DNA from: Paralithodes platypus
Lineage: Eukaryota > Arthropoda > Malacostraca > Decapoda > Lithodidae
Length of the DNA stretch: 64,000 nucleotides
Direction of reading: 5' to 3'
Assembly: GCA_032716605.1 (NCBI GenBank)
Contig: CM064481.1
Location: 20,888,811-20,952,810 of the forward strand
The notes beneath the pieces were generated by a model. It was not told where the DNA came from. It did not search any database and saw nothing but the letters and a program-made list of their open reading frames with translations. Positions 42,721-54,168 of this stretch are shown here, piece by piece; the first letter of the stretch is position 1, and each line of letters starts with the position of its first letter. The position numbers were made by a program, and so were the translations under genes.

Positions 42721-42749
42721 TTACAGTTTCTTACAGTAGATCCTCTGGA

Positions 42750-45013
42750 AAAAGGCAAACTAGGCCTGTGTATCCAGCTCAGTACCAGTACTTGCACTGC
42801 TGCGGTCGTTCACGGTGTTGGCGGCGGCGGTAGCAGACGCAACATTTTTACTATTCTGTATTTTTGCTTTATAATCAAACTTCAAATCTTGTCTTCCCCC
42901 ATGCTTTATCAAGATTACTTTCAAACTCCCTTATTGATTCGGAATCGACTACATACTGGGGCAGTGCGTTCCACTCATTTACCACTCTATCACAAAATGA
43001 GTTCTTTGCCTTCTCAAGCCTATTTCTTTCTTTGTAAATTTTCTTTGAGTGTCCTCTCGTTCTTGTTCCCTCCCGCATCAAGAAGATACCTTCACACACA
43101 TCCTCATCATACTTTCCTGACACTATCTTAAAAATCTTTATCATATCCCCTCTCTCTCTCCTATATGCCAGTGTCGGAAGCCCCAGTGTCCTCAACCTCT
43201 GCTCATAGCCCGCGTTCTTCAACGTTGGTACTAGCTTGCTAGCTCTCCTCTGCACTTTCTCCACTGCTTCTATATCCTTTACCATATATGGAGCCCACAC
43301 CTGGTTTGCATATTCCAGGTGCGGCCTAACCAGCGCTGTATAGAGATTCTTGAAGATTTCTTCGTCAAGTGACACAAATGTCCTCCTTATCAGCCCTACA
43401 ATTCTATTGGCTTTGTTTATCTTTTCCGCTAAATGTTCTGAGAAATTTAACTTATTGTCTATCACTACTCCTATATCCTTTTCTGCATTCACTTCCTCCA
43501 TCGCTTCATACATACTGTATCCTACCTTGTCTATCTTGCTTGTCCCAATCCGCATGTACTTGCATTTTTTTGGATGAAAAGGCATTAACCAATGCTCAGA
43601 CCATCCCTTCATGCCATCCACATCTCCTTGCAGCAAACTCACATCTTCCTTACTCCTCACTCTTCTATACAGCTTAGTGTCATCTGCATACAGGTATACC
43701 TCACTTCCATTAGTTATAACTTCAGGTATGTCGTTGATAAATATAACGAACAGTAGTGGTCCCAACACAGATCCCTGAGGAACCCCACTTGTAATTTCCC
43801 TCCACCCCGAGCCTATTCCATTCACCAGCACCCTCTGTCTCCGATCTTTCAGGAAGGCTTCTATCCATTTCACACATTTTTCCCCTATATTATAGCTTCT
43901 AACTTTCTCTATTAACCTTTTATGTGGGACCTTATCGAAGGCCTTCATAAAATCACAATATACCACATCTATTACATCACCATCCTCTAGAATTTGCATC
44001 CAATCATCTACCACCTTAATCAGCTGTAGTACCGTCAACCTCCCCGGCAAGAATCCGAACTGTCTCCCACTGAAAAGTTGGTTTGATTTCATATGCTCCA
44101 TTATTCCTTCTCTAATTACCGTTTCCATTAGTTTACACACAACACTTGTCAAACTGACTGGTCTATAATTTCCTGGGTCATTTCTCTTTCCCTTCTTAAA
44201 TATAACTGTTATGTTCGCCTCTCTCCAGTCCATCGGGATTTGTCCTGTATTAAACGATACCTCAAATAACATTTTCAATGGCTCTACTAACATCTCACCT
44301 CCTTCCTTTATGATTCTTGGGTGTATCCCATCCGGTCCCGGGGACTTACTTCTGTTCATTTTTTCTATAGCCCTTCTTATTCTAGCATGGGAAAACTCTA
44401 TTAGTTCTAGTGCAGGTGCCTGTTTGATGGGAATATTTGGCACTGCATCATCCGACTCTACTGTTAGTACCCCCCCAAAGTATTTCCCCAGCACCTCTGC
44501 TTTCTCCTTATCCGTCTCCGCTCTACTCCCATCATCCAACCCCCCTACCAGCTCCGGGATCCCTACTCTTCTCGTTAACTTTTCCTGAATGTGCTTCCAG
44601 AATATTTTTGGATTATCCTTCACGTTTCTTGCAATCTCTCTCTCCCTTTCCTTTAACCCCCTCCTTGTCTCCCACCTTATTTTATTGTTTATCTGTCTAC
44701 GTTCCAAATCCACTACTTTAGCTTCTATACTAGACCCCCTGTTCTTTTTTAACACTTTTAATCTATCCCACAATCGTTTCTTTCTTCTTATCAAAGTCCA
44801 CAGCTTTCTTTTCATTGGTAATTCTGGGTTCGTTCTTTTCCTCAATTTTGTTTTATCCTTATATTCCCTTACTGGTACACATTTGGATATAACATCCTCC
44901 AGTTTGACTCTAAACTTCCTCCACATTCCTTCAGCGTCTTCACCGTTCAAGTATTCCCCCCAGTCAATGTCCAGACACCTTCTCAGCAGCTCATAATCTG
45001 CTCTGTCATACAT
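42750..45013 (-). CDS. CR1-2 ORF2, reverse transcriptase part
   Basis: An open frame of over 700 codons: the endonuclease-RT linker (MYDRADYELLRRCLDIDWGE, Lys/Arg-rich to about 44600), then RT with NRSKSPGPDGIHPRIIKEGG, YCDFMKAFDKVPHKRLIEKV (A), TSGVPQGSVLGPLLFVIFIN (B), VYLYADDTKLYRRV (C) and the C-terminal region. A frameshift in the C run at 42897-42901 alters the last codons (ends KTRFEV instead of the CR1-1 end). The RT is otherwise intact and very close to CR1-1. Confidence 0.9.
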
Positions 45014-45106
45014 GTTGTAACATCCGTACCGACCGGATGTCATGTGGCCAGACCAACCTGTTGAACGTGACTTTACAATTACCTCGTGGCAACAACTCGC
45101 CTTGCT

Positions 45107-45109
<3 letters not shown>

Positions 45110-45140
<31 letters not shown>
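45110..45140. repeat. GA microsatellite
   Basis: About 15 GA units within the LTR-like insertion. Confidence 0.9.
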
Positions 45141-45145
<5 letters not shown>

Positions 45146-45342
45146 CCAGCCAAGTTTGTGTGGACGTGGAGGGGCAAACTACCGGACGAGACGGAACCAG
45201 CCCCCTTCTCCCTACTGCCCCAACCACTCACGGGGCCTCGTTCACCTGCTTCTCACCTGTAACTGGTCGACGTGTTTCCTGCCTTCTTACTGGTCCCGGC
45301 ACCTGCTTCATACCTCCTGATTGGTTAGCTAGGTCCAGGGAA

Positions 45343-45358
45343 CGATATATAAGACGGG
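45343..45358 (+). promoter_or_regulatory. TATA box of the LTR-like insertion
   Basis: GATATATAAGACGG is a strong TATA match, in the plus orientation, opposite to CR1-2. No downstream gene is seen. Confidence 0.45.
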
Positions 45359-46506
45359 GATTTGATAATTCAAACTAGTACATTTCTAGCTGGGGAACAC
45401 GAGCAGTGTGGTGGGGAAACGAGACAGACTTCAAAGGCTTGTATATTATTATGTGTTAAGCATCGTCCGGGAGTGACCTCTTACATGTTAGTAAGGGATT
45501 ATTTGTGACTATTAATTAACCAGAGGTATGTCGAAAACATACACTCATTTGCTTTAAGATTTTGTGATTGGAGAAATAATTTTACTTTACTGTATAATTT
45601 ACTTGGAGAAATCATATATGTTCAATTTACTTGGATAAATCATATAGATTGGAGTGGAGAATCATAGAGTTGATTGGAGAATCATATACTGTATGTTTAA
45701 TTTAATTGGAGATAATTATATATTTTGAATTACTGTTTAAATTTTGGTGATTAGAATTAATGTTTGATTCAGAGATGATTTGTGATTGAATATTCTACTT
45801 TACATATTAACGATTAACTAACTTGATGTAAAGCTATTGTCATTCATAAGTAAGGATTAAGCCTTGTATAAGTTAAATACTTACCTGACTATTATTCTTT
45901 AATTTGTACTTTAGTGAAATCAGAACGTACGCAAAACGATCCTGAAACTCTATCATAACTTTCATTGCTTATTATTTTGATTAATTGTAAAATACCTTAT
46001 TTACGTTTATAAATATAATTCCCTTTTATATGTGACTTTATAATATTTCCTTACCATTTTTATTTAGTCAAATGTCTTTCAGTAATAAGAATAAATAAGA
46101 TAAAATACTAAAGGAGAATAATAATAAACTAAGAATAACGAGACAACATAGAAAGAGTAAAACATTCTTTAGAGGGTTAACAAACTTAAATTAATTATAT
46201 ATAAAAGATCTTAATACTTTGCTGATAATCAAGATTAATTGAGATATTCTAGTGTCTTAAACTTTGCTTACATACCGAACTTTTGTATTCGTAAATAATA
46301 GCCTCTTTCATATTAAAAAATTAAATGTAACTTTAACTAGTTTACTGATTAAATATAATTGAAGTGTATCAGAGTATAAAGGATAACTGTCCCAACAACT
46401 GAGGGAAAGCAAGTGACAACAGAACTAACTTTAATATTTTACATTCTTTTGGCCTTCAGCTGTTTTGCTACACTTACACCTTAACTGTTCTATCTTCATT
46501 TATTTA

Positions 46507-47463
46507 GTTAACCACTTCTAAATCAAGATACGTAACAATGTATATTTTGTTATTACTTTTATCATCCCTCTCTGTTTTAATATTGCAACTAAAACTTATA
46601 CAGGCATGGTGACTACGACCTATAGGGCTATCCACATTGACATGTTCCACTATATCCTCCTCATTGCTAAAAATTAAATCAAGTACACTCCCCTGCTTCC
46701 CATCTCTATATCTTGTCATCTCTGTAATATGTTGCGTTAAAAAACAATCTCTTACTTTCTCTATAAACTTATTTTCAAGGCTACACTGTCCCGCTGGAGT
46801 AGTACAATTTGCCCAGTTGATCCTTGGCAAATTGAAATCACCAATCAAAATCTTATATTTGTTCTCTCTATTATCTATTTCCTCCATTACTTTCAGTAGG
46901 TTATCATCCTCTTCCCTACTATTATTTGGGCTTCTATATATAGAGTCAATTAGAATTGACCCTCTTGTACATTTTACTTCAATACACAAATACTCACAAT
47001 ACTGCTGTCTCATATCCACCTCATTTACCTTGAGCTCTTTTCTTACATAAATAAACAGTCCTTTTCCAACCTCTGCTCTAATAGCATTCCTCTCGTACAA
47101 CTCAAAACCCTCCAAACTATACTCCACCAGTTCCCTTTCAATTCTAGCATTTTTTGGTCTTACTTCTTGTAAGGCTATGACATCAGGCATTTCCTCTTCA
47201 TCCTCCAACCTACATATCAGTTCTCTTTTCTTGTCCTGGGTAAACTCATCCACATTACTAAACATAATCCTAAATCTTTCTACCATTCCTTCAGCAGGTA
47301 CATCATCCTGCTCCTCCTGTCCGTGCCCTACTCCCCCCCTCACACTACTGGTACTGGGTCTGCAGCTTCTGCCTCTCCCCGAGACGCTTCCACCTCTGCC
47401 ACAACTTCTGTCACATTCTCTTCCCTCCCTGCTCTCCCTCTCCCTTCCATTCTTATAAACCAC
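46507..47463 (-). CDS. CR1-2 ORF2, APE-type endonuclease part
   Basis: Open frame: MVERFRIMFSNVDEFTQDKK start region, DVIALQEVRPKNA (catalytic Glu), a RSPNNSR strand, YKILIGDFNLPRINW (Asp/Asn), SVLDLIFSNEE and GRSHHACISFS. The usual SDH is SHH here (Asp to His), a change in a catalytic motif. It is cut by the LTR-like insertion after DLEVVN. It overlaps ORF1 by about 120 bases. Confidence 0.85.
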
Positions 47464-48333
47464 TTCCTCAATTTCCCATCCCTCACTCTCCAGAAATACT
47501 TCTTCTTATCCTCCTCACCCAACTTTCCATTTTCTTCATCAGCCTTTTCCTGTAGTTCCTTTATTTTTTTTCTTTGTTCTATGCTCAAATCCTTCTTTAA
47601 TCTTATATGTTTCAGTTCTTCACTTGTGTTTAGTCTCCAACTAAAATTTGTCACAGTCTCTACCACTGCCCTGGTTTTAAACTGTACCCTTATAGGTCTC
47701 ATCTCCCCCATTCTATATCTACCTATCCTACTGACTTCCTCCACCTGCCCATCCCATCCACATCCATGTACATCAACAGCTTTCATGACCTCCTTCACTT
47801 TCTCCATATCTCTCACTTTTCTCACTCCATTATCATTCATATGAGCCTCTATATCTCCATGCATGATTATACCTCTATCCCTGTCCATGGCCTCCCTCAC
47901 GACACTCTCCTTGTTCTTCATGACACCTACGACTGCACTCTCAAAACTTTTTTTTTGTCTTATTCATTTCCTCCTTTTGTTCTTTCACAATTTCCTCCAA
48001 ATCCTTAACTTTCTGTTCACCTACCACCGTCCATGCAGTTGACTCCTTCACTTCCTTGAATCGTCCTTCGTATTCCATCAGCTGCTCCTTTAATGCCACA
48101 TTCTCTGCTCCCAATTCCTCTACCCTTTTTAATACCATCTCTAGGTTCTTATTAGCTTCCGAAATAGGCCCACATTCGCTTCCTTCACTAAGCCTAGGCC
48201 TATTCCCTAGCACCCCACCCCCCGACACACCACATAGTTCACACAATACCTTGATTTTCTCACCAATGTCCCCCTTCCTCTGGAAAAAAGGCAAACTAGG
48301 CCTGTGTTTCCAGCTTAGTACCAGTACTTGCAC
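47340..48333 (-). pseudogene. CR1-2 ORF1, coiled coil plus RRM-like protein, frameshifted
   Basis: The N-terminal part (47941-48333) has a Cys segment (LCELCGVSGGG) and a coiled coil (LEMVLKRVEELGAENVALKE). The C-terminal part (47340-47921) has an RRM/L1-ORF1-like domain: VSRIGRYRMGEMRPIRVQFK, then KHIRLKKDLSIEQRKKIKEL. The frame is lost in a T8 run at 47948-47956. The product would coat element RNA. Confidence 0.8.
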
Positions 48334-48365
48334 TGCTGCGGTTGTTCACGGTGTTGGCGGCTGCA
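48278..48365 (-). repeat. CR1 3'-end sequence found upstream of CR1-2 ORF1
   Basis: About 88 bases (AAGGCAAACTAGGCCTGTGT, CCAGTACTTGCACTGCTGCG, GTTCACGGTGTTGGCGGC) match the 3' end of both CR1-1 (35735-35822) and CR1-2 (42744-42835). Confidence 0.9.
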
Positions 48366-48520
48366 GCAGCAGGGTTGTTTTGATTTAAATACAATTATTT
48401 AAATCGATTTAAATCAGTAAAAAAATCATAATGAAATATACTGTACAGTACTGTATTTTAAATTATTTAAGTATTATATCAAGAGTAAAATATATCATGA
48501 TTTATATAAAAATTAATATA

Positions 48521-48576
<56 letters not shown>

Positions 48577-48680
48577 CAGGGTTGGCATGATTAAAATCAA
48601 GCCATTTTAATCCAATGATTTTAATCAATTATAATCAAAGAAAAAACTAATTGATTATAATAAAAGAAAATACAAATTTA
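48366..48680. repeat. two hAT-like nonautonomous remnants around a TA microsatellite
   Basis: CAGCAGGGTTGTTTTGATTTAAAT at 48365-48388 and CAGCAGGGTTGGCATGATTAAAAT at 48574-48597, with internal ATTTAAATCGATTTAAAT inverted motifs. The CAGGGTTG start is typical of some hAT-type short elements. The TA run is at 48523-48571. Confidence 0.5.
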
Positions 48681-48759
48681 AATTTCACATTTCAAGTAAT
48701 TTAAAGACATTTAATGTTTATAGTCTACGGACATTTTTAGCCTCTTAATTAACCTAAGA

Positions 48760-49060
48760 AGTGCTGAGGTAGGGTAGTGGCCACCCCTCCCTGTGCGGAG
48801 GTATTTAGACTGTTTCCTACACTCAAATCGTCATCGTACCATACATATCATTAATACTTATCCATATGCGCCTATTTTACGTTGATTATAAAGATATTAA
48901 CCTGTTACAGCAATAAAACAATTGGCAACAGCGTTTGGATGGTCAAAATCGGCAAATTAGATCGGGAGTTACATAACTGAAGGCTGAGTCAGCCTGGCAG
49001 CCTACCACCCCTTACGACGTCTGGAGTGATAGGGGAGAGCGGTGATGGTTCGGCCGTTTT
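48760..49060. repeat. dispersed repeat, inverted relative to 58190-58423
   Basis: CTTATCCATATGCGCCTATT and GTTTGGATGGTCAAAATCGG match the reverse complement of 58230-58340. Confidence 0.75.
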
Positions 49061-49094
49061 TTTTTTAATATTTGTAGAAATTCAGATTTAAGCA

Positions 49095-49210
49095 GTAGTA
49101 GTAGTAGTAGTAGTAGCAGTAGTAGTAGTAGTAGCAGTAGTAGTAGTAGTAGTAGCAGTAGTAGTAGTAGTAGCAGTAGTAGTAGTAGTAGCAGTAGTAG
49201 TAGTAGTAGT
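49095..49210. repeat. AGT/AGC microsatellite
   Basis: About 38 AGT units with AGC interruptions spaced every 15-21 bases. Confidence 0.92.
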
Positions 49211-49494
49211 TGATGTTAAAATGTTGCTTCGTTATTTGGTTCTTAGCCTAATTATTTCAAACCCTTAGCTCTTTTCAGTTTTGATCTATAGTTCCCGAAA
49301 CACAAGTTTCTAAATCGTCCGAACCTTCCCTACCAGTGGTGATGGTTCGGTCAGAAGGGTGGGATGGTTCGGTCATGTATTTTAATTGGCATAATCTTAA
49401 AATTATGTGAGTTGGATTTGCTAAAAACAAGAATTTATCAATTCAAAGACATTTTATTTTGCTAAAATACAAAGTTAAACTTCATAATCAAAAT

Positions 49495-49700
49495 TCCATC
49501 CATCCATCCATATGCTCAGGCCCAATCCCCACTTTGGGGGTAGCCGACTCAAGACAGAGCAAGAACAGGGAAAACACAAAAACAACATAAAACAACAAAT
49601 AAACACAGATAAAAAGCACAAACTCACACACATCCAGGTCACCCAGGAGAAGACCCAGAGACCAGGGTCACCAAGGTCGCTCCAGCACTCAAAATTAGCT
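49495..49700. repeat. CCAT-tailed repeat fragment
   Basis: (CCAT)n at 49496-49512 followed by ATGCTCAGGCCCAATCCCCA. This could be the 3' end of a minus-strand LINE with a tetranucleotide tail. Family unknown. Confidence 0.4.
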
Positions 49701-50363
49701 TCTTCATATTTGTAAAAAAATAATATTGAAAACAAACTGGATTATACTTAACCAGAATTATGGATAATGTACTTATCCATAAATCAAATAAACATACAGT
49801 ACCTTTATTTGTATAAACAATATTATAGGTATGGATTAGGACTATGTTACTTCAAATAAATTACATAATTGACTTAGTTTATATTATATTGTATTAGCAC
49901 AGATAAATACATAATAAAATATAAATATATTATTCCCTGATGGATATTAACCCTCCAGCCCCGGGCCCTCTAGCTCGTGACTGTGCTGTGGTACCGGGTG
50001 TTTTGACGATCTTTGGGCTATGTTAACTCATCTGTAATTCTATAAATATGGCATGTAATGTTATGAATAAAAAAGTAAAATGTTCCACAAACCTTCCTCT
50101 GTAGAATGCCGTTGAGTAGAGGTCTCTAGCCCGAGTGATTGCGTAATGGTGAGCGCGGGAAGACGAGTGCTTTTCGGCGGCAAATTCTTCCCGTGTTCGG
50201 ATGCGTCGCCCCGGCCACGGCTACCACGCACCTAGCCGCTCGTCGCGCCAAAGTGTTTATCTCCCTTAGACGATTTTAGTGTTTGATATTGAGAATGTGA
50301 TGTTTATTTGATATTGTTATAGTTATTTTGAGGCCAATTATATAAAGTATGTTTATTAGGGTA

Positions 50364-50880
50364 TCACTGTCACTAATATTGCTCATTTTCACTCGATACC
50401 GTACATTTTATTAGTAATTGAGGTAGGTTATTGTTATATTAGGCACTGATTATTCGTTATCACAGGTGTTTATTATACTTTGGCCATCAAATATTGGGTC
50501 TTGTGTCATTTTCACTTTGATAAATATGCTTTAGAGAGTCACTGTCACTGATAATGCTCATTTTCACTCAATACAGTACATTTTATTAGTAATTGATGTA
50601 GGTTATTGTTATATTAGGCAGTGATTATTCGTTATCACAGGTGTTTATTATACCGGTACTTTGGCCATCAAGTATTGGGTCTTGTGTCACTTTCATTTTG
50701 ATAAATATGCTTTAGAGAGTGTCACTGTCACTGATAATGCTCATTTTCACTTGATACGGTACATTTTATTAGTAATTGAGGTAGGTTATTGTTATATTAG
50801 CATTGATTATTCGTTATCACAGGTGTTTATTATACTTTGGCCATCAAATATTAGGTCTTGTGTCACTTTCACTTAGTTAT
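50364..50880. repeat. three-copy minisatellite (about 175-183 bp unit) in piggyBac 3' region
   Basis: Units start at 50364, 50539 and 50722 with TCACTGTCACT and contain GTACATTTTATTAGTAATTG, CGTTATCACAGGTGTTTATT and TTTGGCCATCAA. Identity over 90 percent by eye. Confidence 0.93.
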
Positions 50881-51143
50881 AAGCTTTGTAAAAGTTTTAT
50901 ATACAATTTATTGTGTCTTTTATCACTGATTTATATATTTCTATAGGTTCTAATCATATGAATGTCACTTATTATATACATATGTGTCACTTTCACATAT
51001 TAGTATGGTGTAATTGTATTTGTATAAATGTTCTCATAATACATAACTTTTGTATAACAATAAATTATTTTACTTCCACTTTTTGCCTATATAATTATAT
51101 ACTGTACATATTGTCATTATCTTTGGCACTTTCACTATGATTA

Positions 51144-53612
51144 TCAGAACTCCTGCTTGGAGTGGTAATCAAAGAAGCACCCTTCAGCACAGAGTGCCAC
51201 CCTGCACTCCACACACTCCAGGGTGGACATTTTACCTGACCTCGCCCTCAGCCTGGTGTTGTAGCAGACATGGCACCGCTTCTCCTGCGTTCTTCCTGAT
51301 GCTGACTGAGGCAGGGAAACAAGCCTGTGCATATTCATGTAATATGCACAGTGCAAGCGGTCAGTAGCGGCGGGCCCAGCATGTGCCACTGCCCTCTGTG
51401 GCGTAGCATACTTCTCCAGGAGCTCCTTCAACACCTGCTTTTGGAACCTCCGCAGGCTATTGAACTTCCTGGCTGTGTTCTCATTCCGAAGCTTGTAGAT
51501 GTTGTAGGCGTTCAGAATGGACATGTCCACCATGTGTAGAAAGAACTTTTTGTACCATCTGCACGAGGTACGCAGGCAGTCAATGAAGCCTATCTACATG
51601 TCGGACTTGTCCACCAGCCTCATGTTGATGTTGTAGTCCAGGACAGCATCGGGCTTGGTCACCCTGGCCTGGGTGCGGCGATCCACCTTGCCAGTCTCCA
51701 CCATTTCCCCCTTGTGGATGGTGCTCAGGAGGTTGACCTTCCGCTGGTCGTGCCAGTGGATAGCCAGAATGGGCCCCGACTTCTTCCTGAACACATCGCC
51801 TTTTTTTGGTCTTTGGAGGGAAAGGTGGCATGCCCTTCCTTCTCCCTCGTACTGTACCTACAGTCCCCGTCTTGCGCTCATGCAGGTACTTTGAGAGAGT
51901 GGGGGACGTGTAGTAATTGTCCGTGAAGAGGACGTGATTCTTGTGGAAATAGCGGTCCATCATGGCTTGCACCACTGCTCCGCCAAAGCCAATGAGGGGG
52001 TCCACAAGCACATCCCCTTCCTTCCCGCTGTAGACCAGGAAGTCCAGGACATAGCCAGTTTTGCAGTCGCACAGCACAAATAATTTTATGCCAAAGCGAT
52101 GTCTTTTTGAGGGGATGTACTACCGGAAGCTGAGTTTTCCCCGGAACAGCACAAGAGACTCGTCAATGATGACCTTGCAGAAGGGCTTGAAGTAGGAGGT
52201 GAAGCGTTCTCGCATCATCTCGTACAACGTACTAATCTTCCACAGCTTGTCTGGGAGGTGGACGTCGGTGTTGGTGACAAGATGGAGCGCTGCGAGGATA
52301 TCAAGGTACCGGTCGCGAGACATATATTTCCCGAAGGCAGGGGTGGATATGAGATCATTGGTGATCCAATAGTCAGGCAACCTATGCTTCTTGACATGAG
52401 GCATTAGCATGGTGAGTGCCAGGAACACCATGAACTCGTGATGAGTCACTGGGGTCCACTGCCTCATGTGGCCCTTGGTCACCTTGCCCAAAAAGTGGAC
52501 CTGGAATTGGTGCTGCTTATTTGTCTCTTTGACAACATACCCTACCACCTCCTCATCAAAGAAGGCCTCAAAAAGTTTGTGTGGTGGAGCATTGGGGCCT
52601 GTGGGAAAATTGGGGGTAATGCCTGAACCCTCTTGTACCTCATCAAAAGCTGGCACATCAGGGTTGTACTCATCCCCGTCAACTACGTCTTGCCACTGAA
52701 AAACGTAGAATGGGTCTTGTCGACGCTGACGAGGAGCTCCAGCTGGTGGCCCAGCACGCCCACGGCCAACTCGGGAGGCGCGCGCCCTAGGGCGGCCAGG
52801 GCGGCGGCCAGCACGACGCCAGGCCAAGCGGATGGGTTGAGGGTCGTCCATGTCCATGTAGTCATCGTCAGAGTGGTCATCTTGCCCTGACAGTGGACCT
52901 ACATAATCATGGCCAGAGTCTTCTGAGTGGTGCCCTTCATCATCAGTGGCCCCCACATAATCTGGCGGGGAACGAGTGATGCGTGGGCGGCGTGCGGGTG
53001 GGCGAGGTGGGGAAGGATTGGCAGGTGAGGCTATGTCCCCCCGAGGTCCTGGGCTCCTTGGCCTGCGACGAGTGACAGAAAGCAATGCTTCACTGTCACT
53101 AGGCCCAGGTATTGGTGATGCGAGCTCAAATACTTCTTCAGGAAGACATGTTGAAGGCAGGAGAGGTGGGGAGGACCGTGGGGAAAGTTGCGGGGGCCTA
53201 TGGCTGGGGCGGGCAGGGTGGACGCCGCGGGAGCCTCGAACAAAGCCCGCTTACTTTTCTGTCTTTTTTTGGTATATTTCCTGCCTTTCCCCTTTTCGGC
53301 AGCAGTATGTCTCCTGTCGGGGGACCTAGGAGGCAAATAGGCCGAAAGTGGGGGGTCCTCAACCCTTGGGGGTGGTGGGGAAGAATGCGGGGCACCCAGG
53401 TCATCTTGGGTGGCTTGGGTAGATAAGGGAGACAATGGCAGGCGAGATGAGTCACCACGCTCACCCTCACTCACAGCCTCATCCTCACCAAGTCTTTTGG
53501 CTTCTTCCCTAGCTGCCGCGGCCTTTTCAAGTATTTGCTTCTTATATAAGTGTAGCTTGAAAGGCGATTTAGCTGGCGAAGGGCTTGGAGTCGTGTCACT
53601 CATGTGAAACTT
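51144..53612 (-). pseudogene. piggyBac transposase, inactivated by two TAG stops and frameshifts
   Basis: N-terminal low-complexity region (about 53130-53612, ATG near 53601, MSDTTPSPSPAKS), a frameshift near 53130, an acidic segment, then the core: DPFYVFQWQDVVDGDEY, LFEAFFDEEVVGYVVKETNK, KVIIDESLVLFRGKLSFR (first catalytic Asp) to a TAG at about 52123. It resumes with YIPSKRHRFGIKLFVLCDCK, HVLFTDNYYTSPTLSKYL (second Asp) and a frameshift near 51800, then DAVLDYNINMRLVDKSDM (third Asp) to a TAG near 51594, and MVDMSILNAYNIYKLRNENT. The C-terminal Cys-rich zinc domain (CHVCYNTRL to CAEGCFFDYH) ends at 51144. It would cut and paste at TTAA. Both stops look like CAG to TAG changes. Confidence 0.9.
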
Positions 53613-53678
53613 GGAGAGTGACCTCGAACTCTCCCACTCACTCACTCTCTTCAATTAACTGTCTTCAGGTAAAACAGC

Positions 53679-53984
53679 TTAATCAAAAGCTTGTACATCA
53701 CCTTCATCACTCTCATGTTCTCTCGCAAATCCCAGGAATTGCTCGTCTTTGTCACTCTGATCGCCATAATCACTCGACTGATATTTAGCCGAGTTATCAC
53801 TGCCTTCATCATCAACATTATGCCGTGCATCAGCACGCTCATAAAGTCTCAATGTCGTCTCAATACCTCCGGGAGATAACACATTTAGGCGATGGCGTCG
53901 GGGTAAGGCGCTACGAACTAGGGTGGGCGTCGTAGGGAGCACGGTATCGGACACAGCAGAATCACTATTTGGCGTACTATCCAT
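53679..53984 (-). CDS. small acidic ORF at the 5' end of piggyBac
   Basis: ATG near 53984 (MDSTPNSDSAVSDTVLP), about 101 codons, Asp/Glu/Ser-rich at its end (ERADARHNVDDEGSDNS). It lies between the right terminus and the transposase. It could be an upstream exon or an earlier N-terminus of the transposase. No family recognised. Confidence 0.4.
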   Translation of the reverse strand: MDSTPNSDSAVSDTVLPTTPTLVRSALPRRHRLNVLSPGGIETTLRLYERADARHNVDDEGSDNSAKYQSSDYGDQSDKDEQFLGFAREHESDEGDVQAFD

Positions 53985-54098
53985 GATGGCGTCGGGGTAG
54001 ATACTGTTGCTGTGGCGTAGTTTACGTCTGGTGGCGCCACCTACCTTCCCACGATACCAAAAATTTACGCGCGGCATTCGAAAGCACGTACGCAAGCA

Positions 54099-54168
54099 AT
54101 GGGCGTTCAAGAGCCCTTCCGGGATGCGCGGGCCGAGTTTGTTATGGGCGTTCAAGAGCCCTTCCGGG
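54099..54168. repeat. subterminal direct repeat near piggyBac right end
   Basis: A 25-base string (GGGCGTTCAAGAGCCCTTCC core) occurs at 54099-54123 and 54144-54168, the second copy abutting the inverted terminus. Possible transposase-binding sites. Confidence 0.85.

Larger units (their letters stand above)
45017..46506. mobile_element. LTR-like 1.5 kb insertion in CR1-2
   Basis: Foreign AT-rich sequence dividing CR1-2 ORF2. It begins TGTAACATCCGTACC (45016), has a GA repeat (45110-45140) and a TATA box ACGATATATAAGACGG (45343-45358) about 30 bases before a plausible start. GTT occurs at both junctions (45014-45016, 46507-46509). A solo LTR fits these features, but the far end does not show a clean CA terminus and no primer site or coding region is present. 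Confidence 0.5.
42722..48372 (-). mobile_element. CR1-2: near full-length CR1-like LINE, split by an LTR-like insertion
   Basis: Minus-strand order: ORF1 (48333 to 47340), ORF2 endonuclease (47463 to 46507), foreign insertion (46506 to 45017), ORF2 RT (45013 to 42750), 3' octamer repeats (CTGTAAGA/CTGTAAGTAAGATA at 42712-42740). Removing the insertion joins DLEVVN to MYDRADYELL in frame. Highly similar to CR1-1. Confidence 0.88.

Noticed and set aside
45017..46506. Intron in CR1-2
   Set aside because: The borders lack GT-AG on the coding (minus) strand, and LINE RNAs are normally unspliced; a foreign insertion is more likely.
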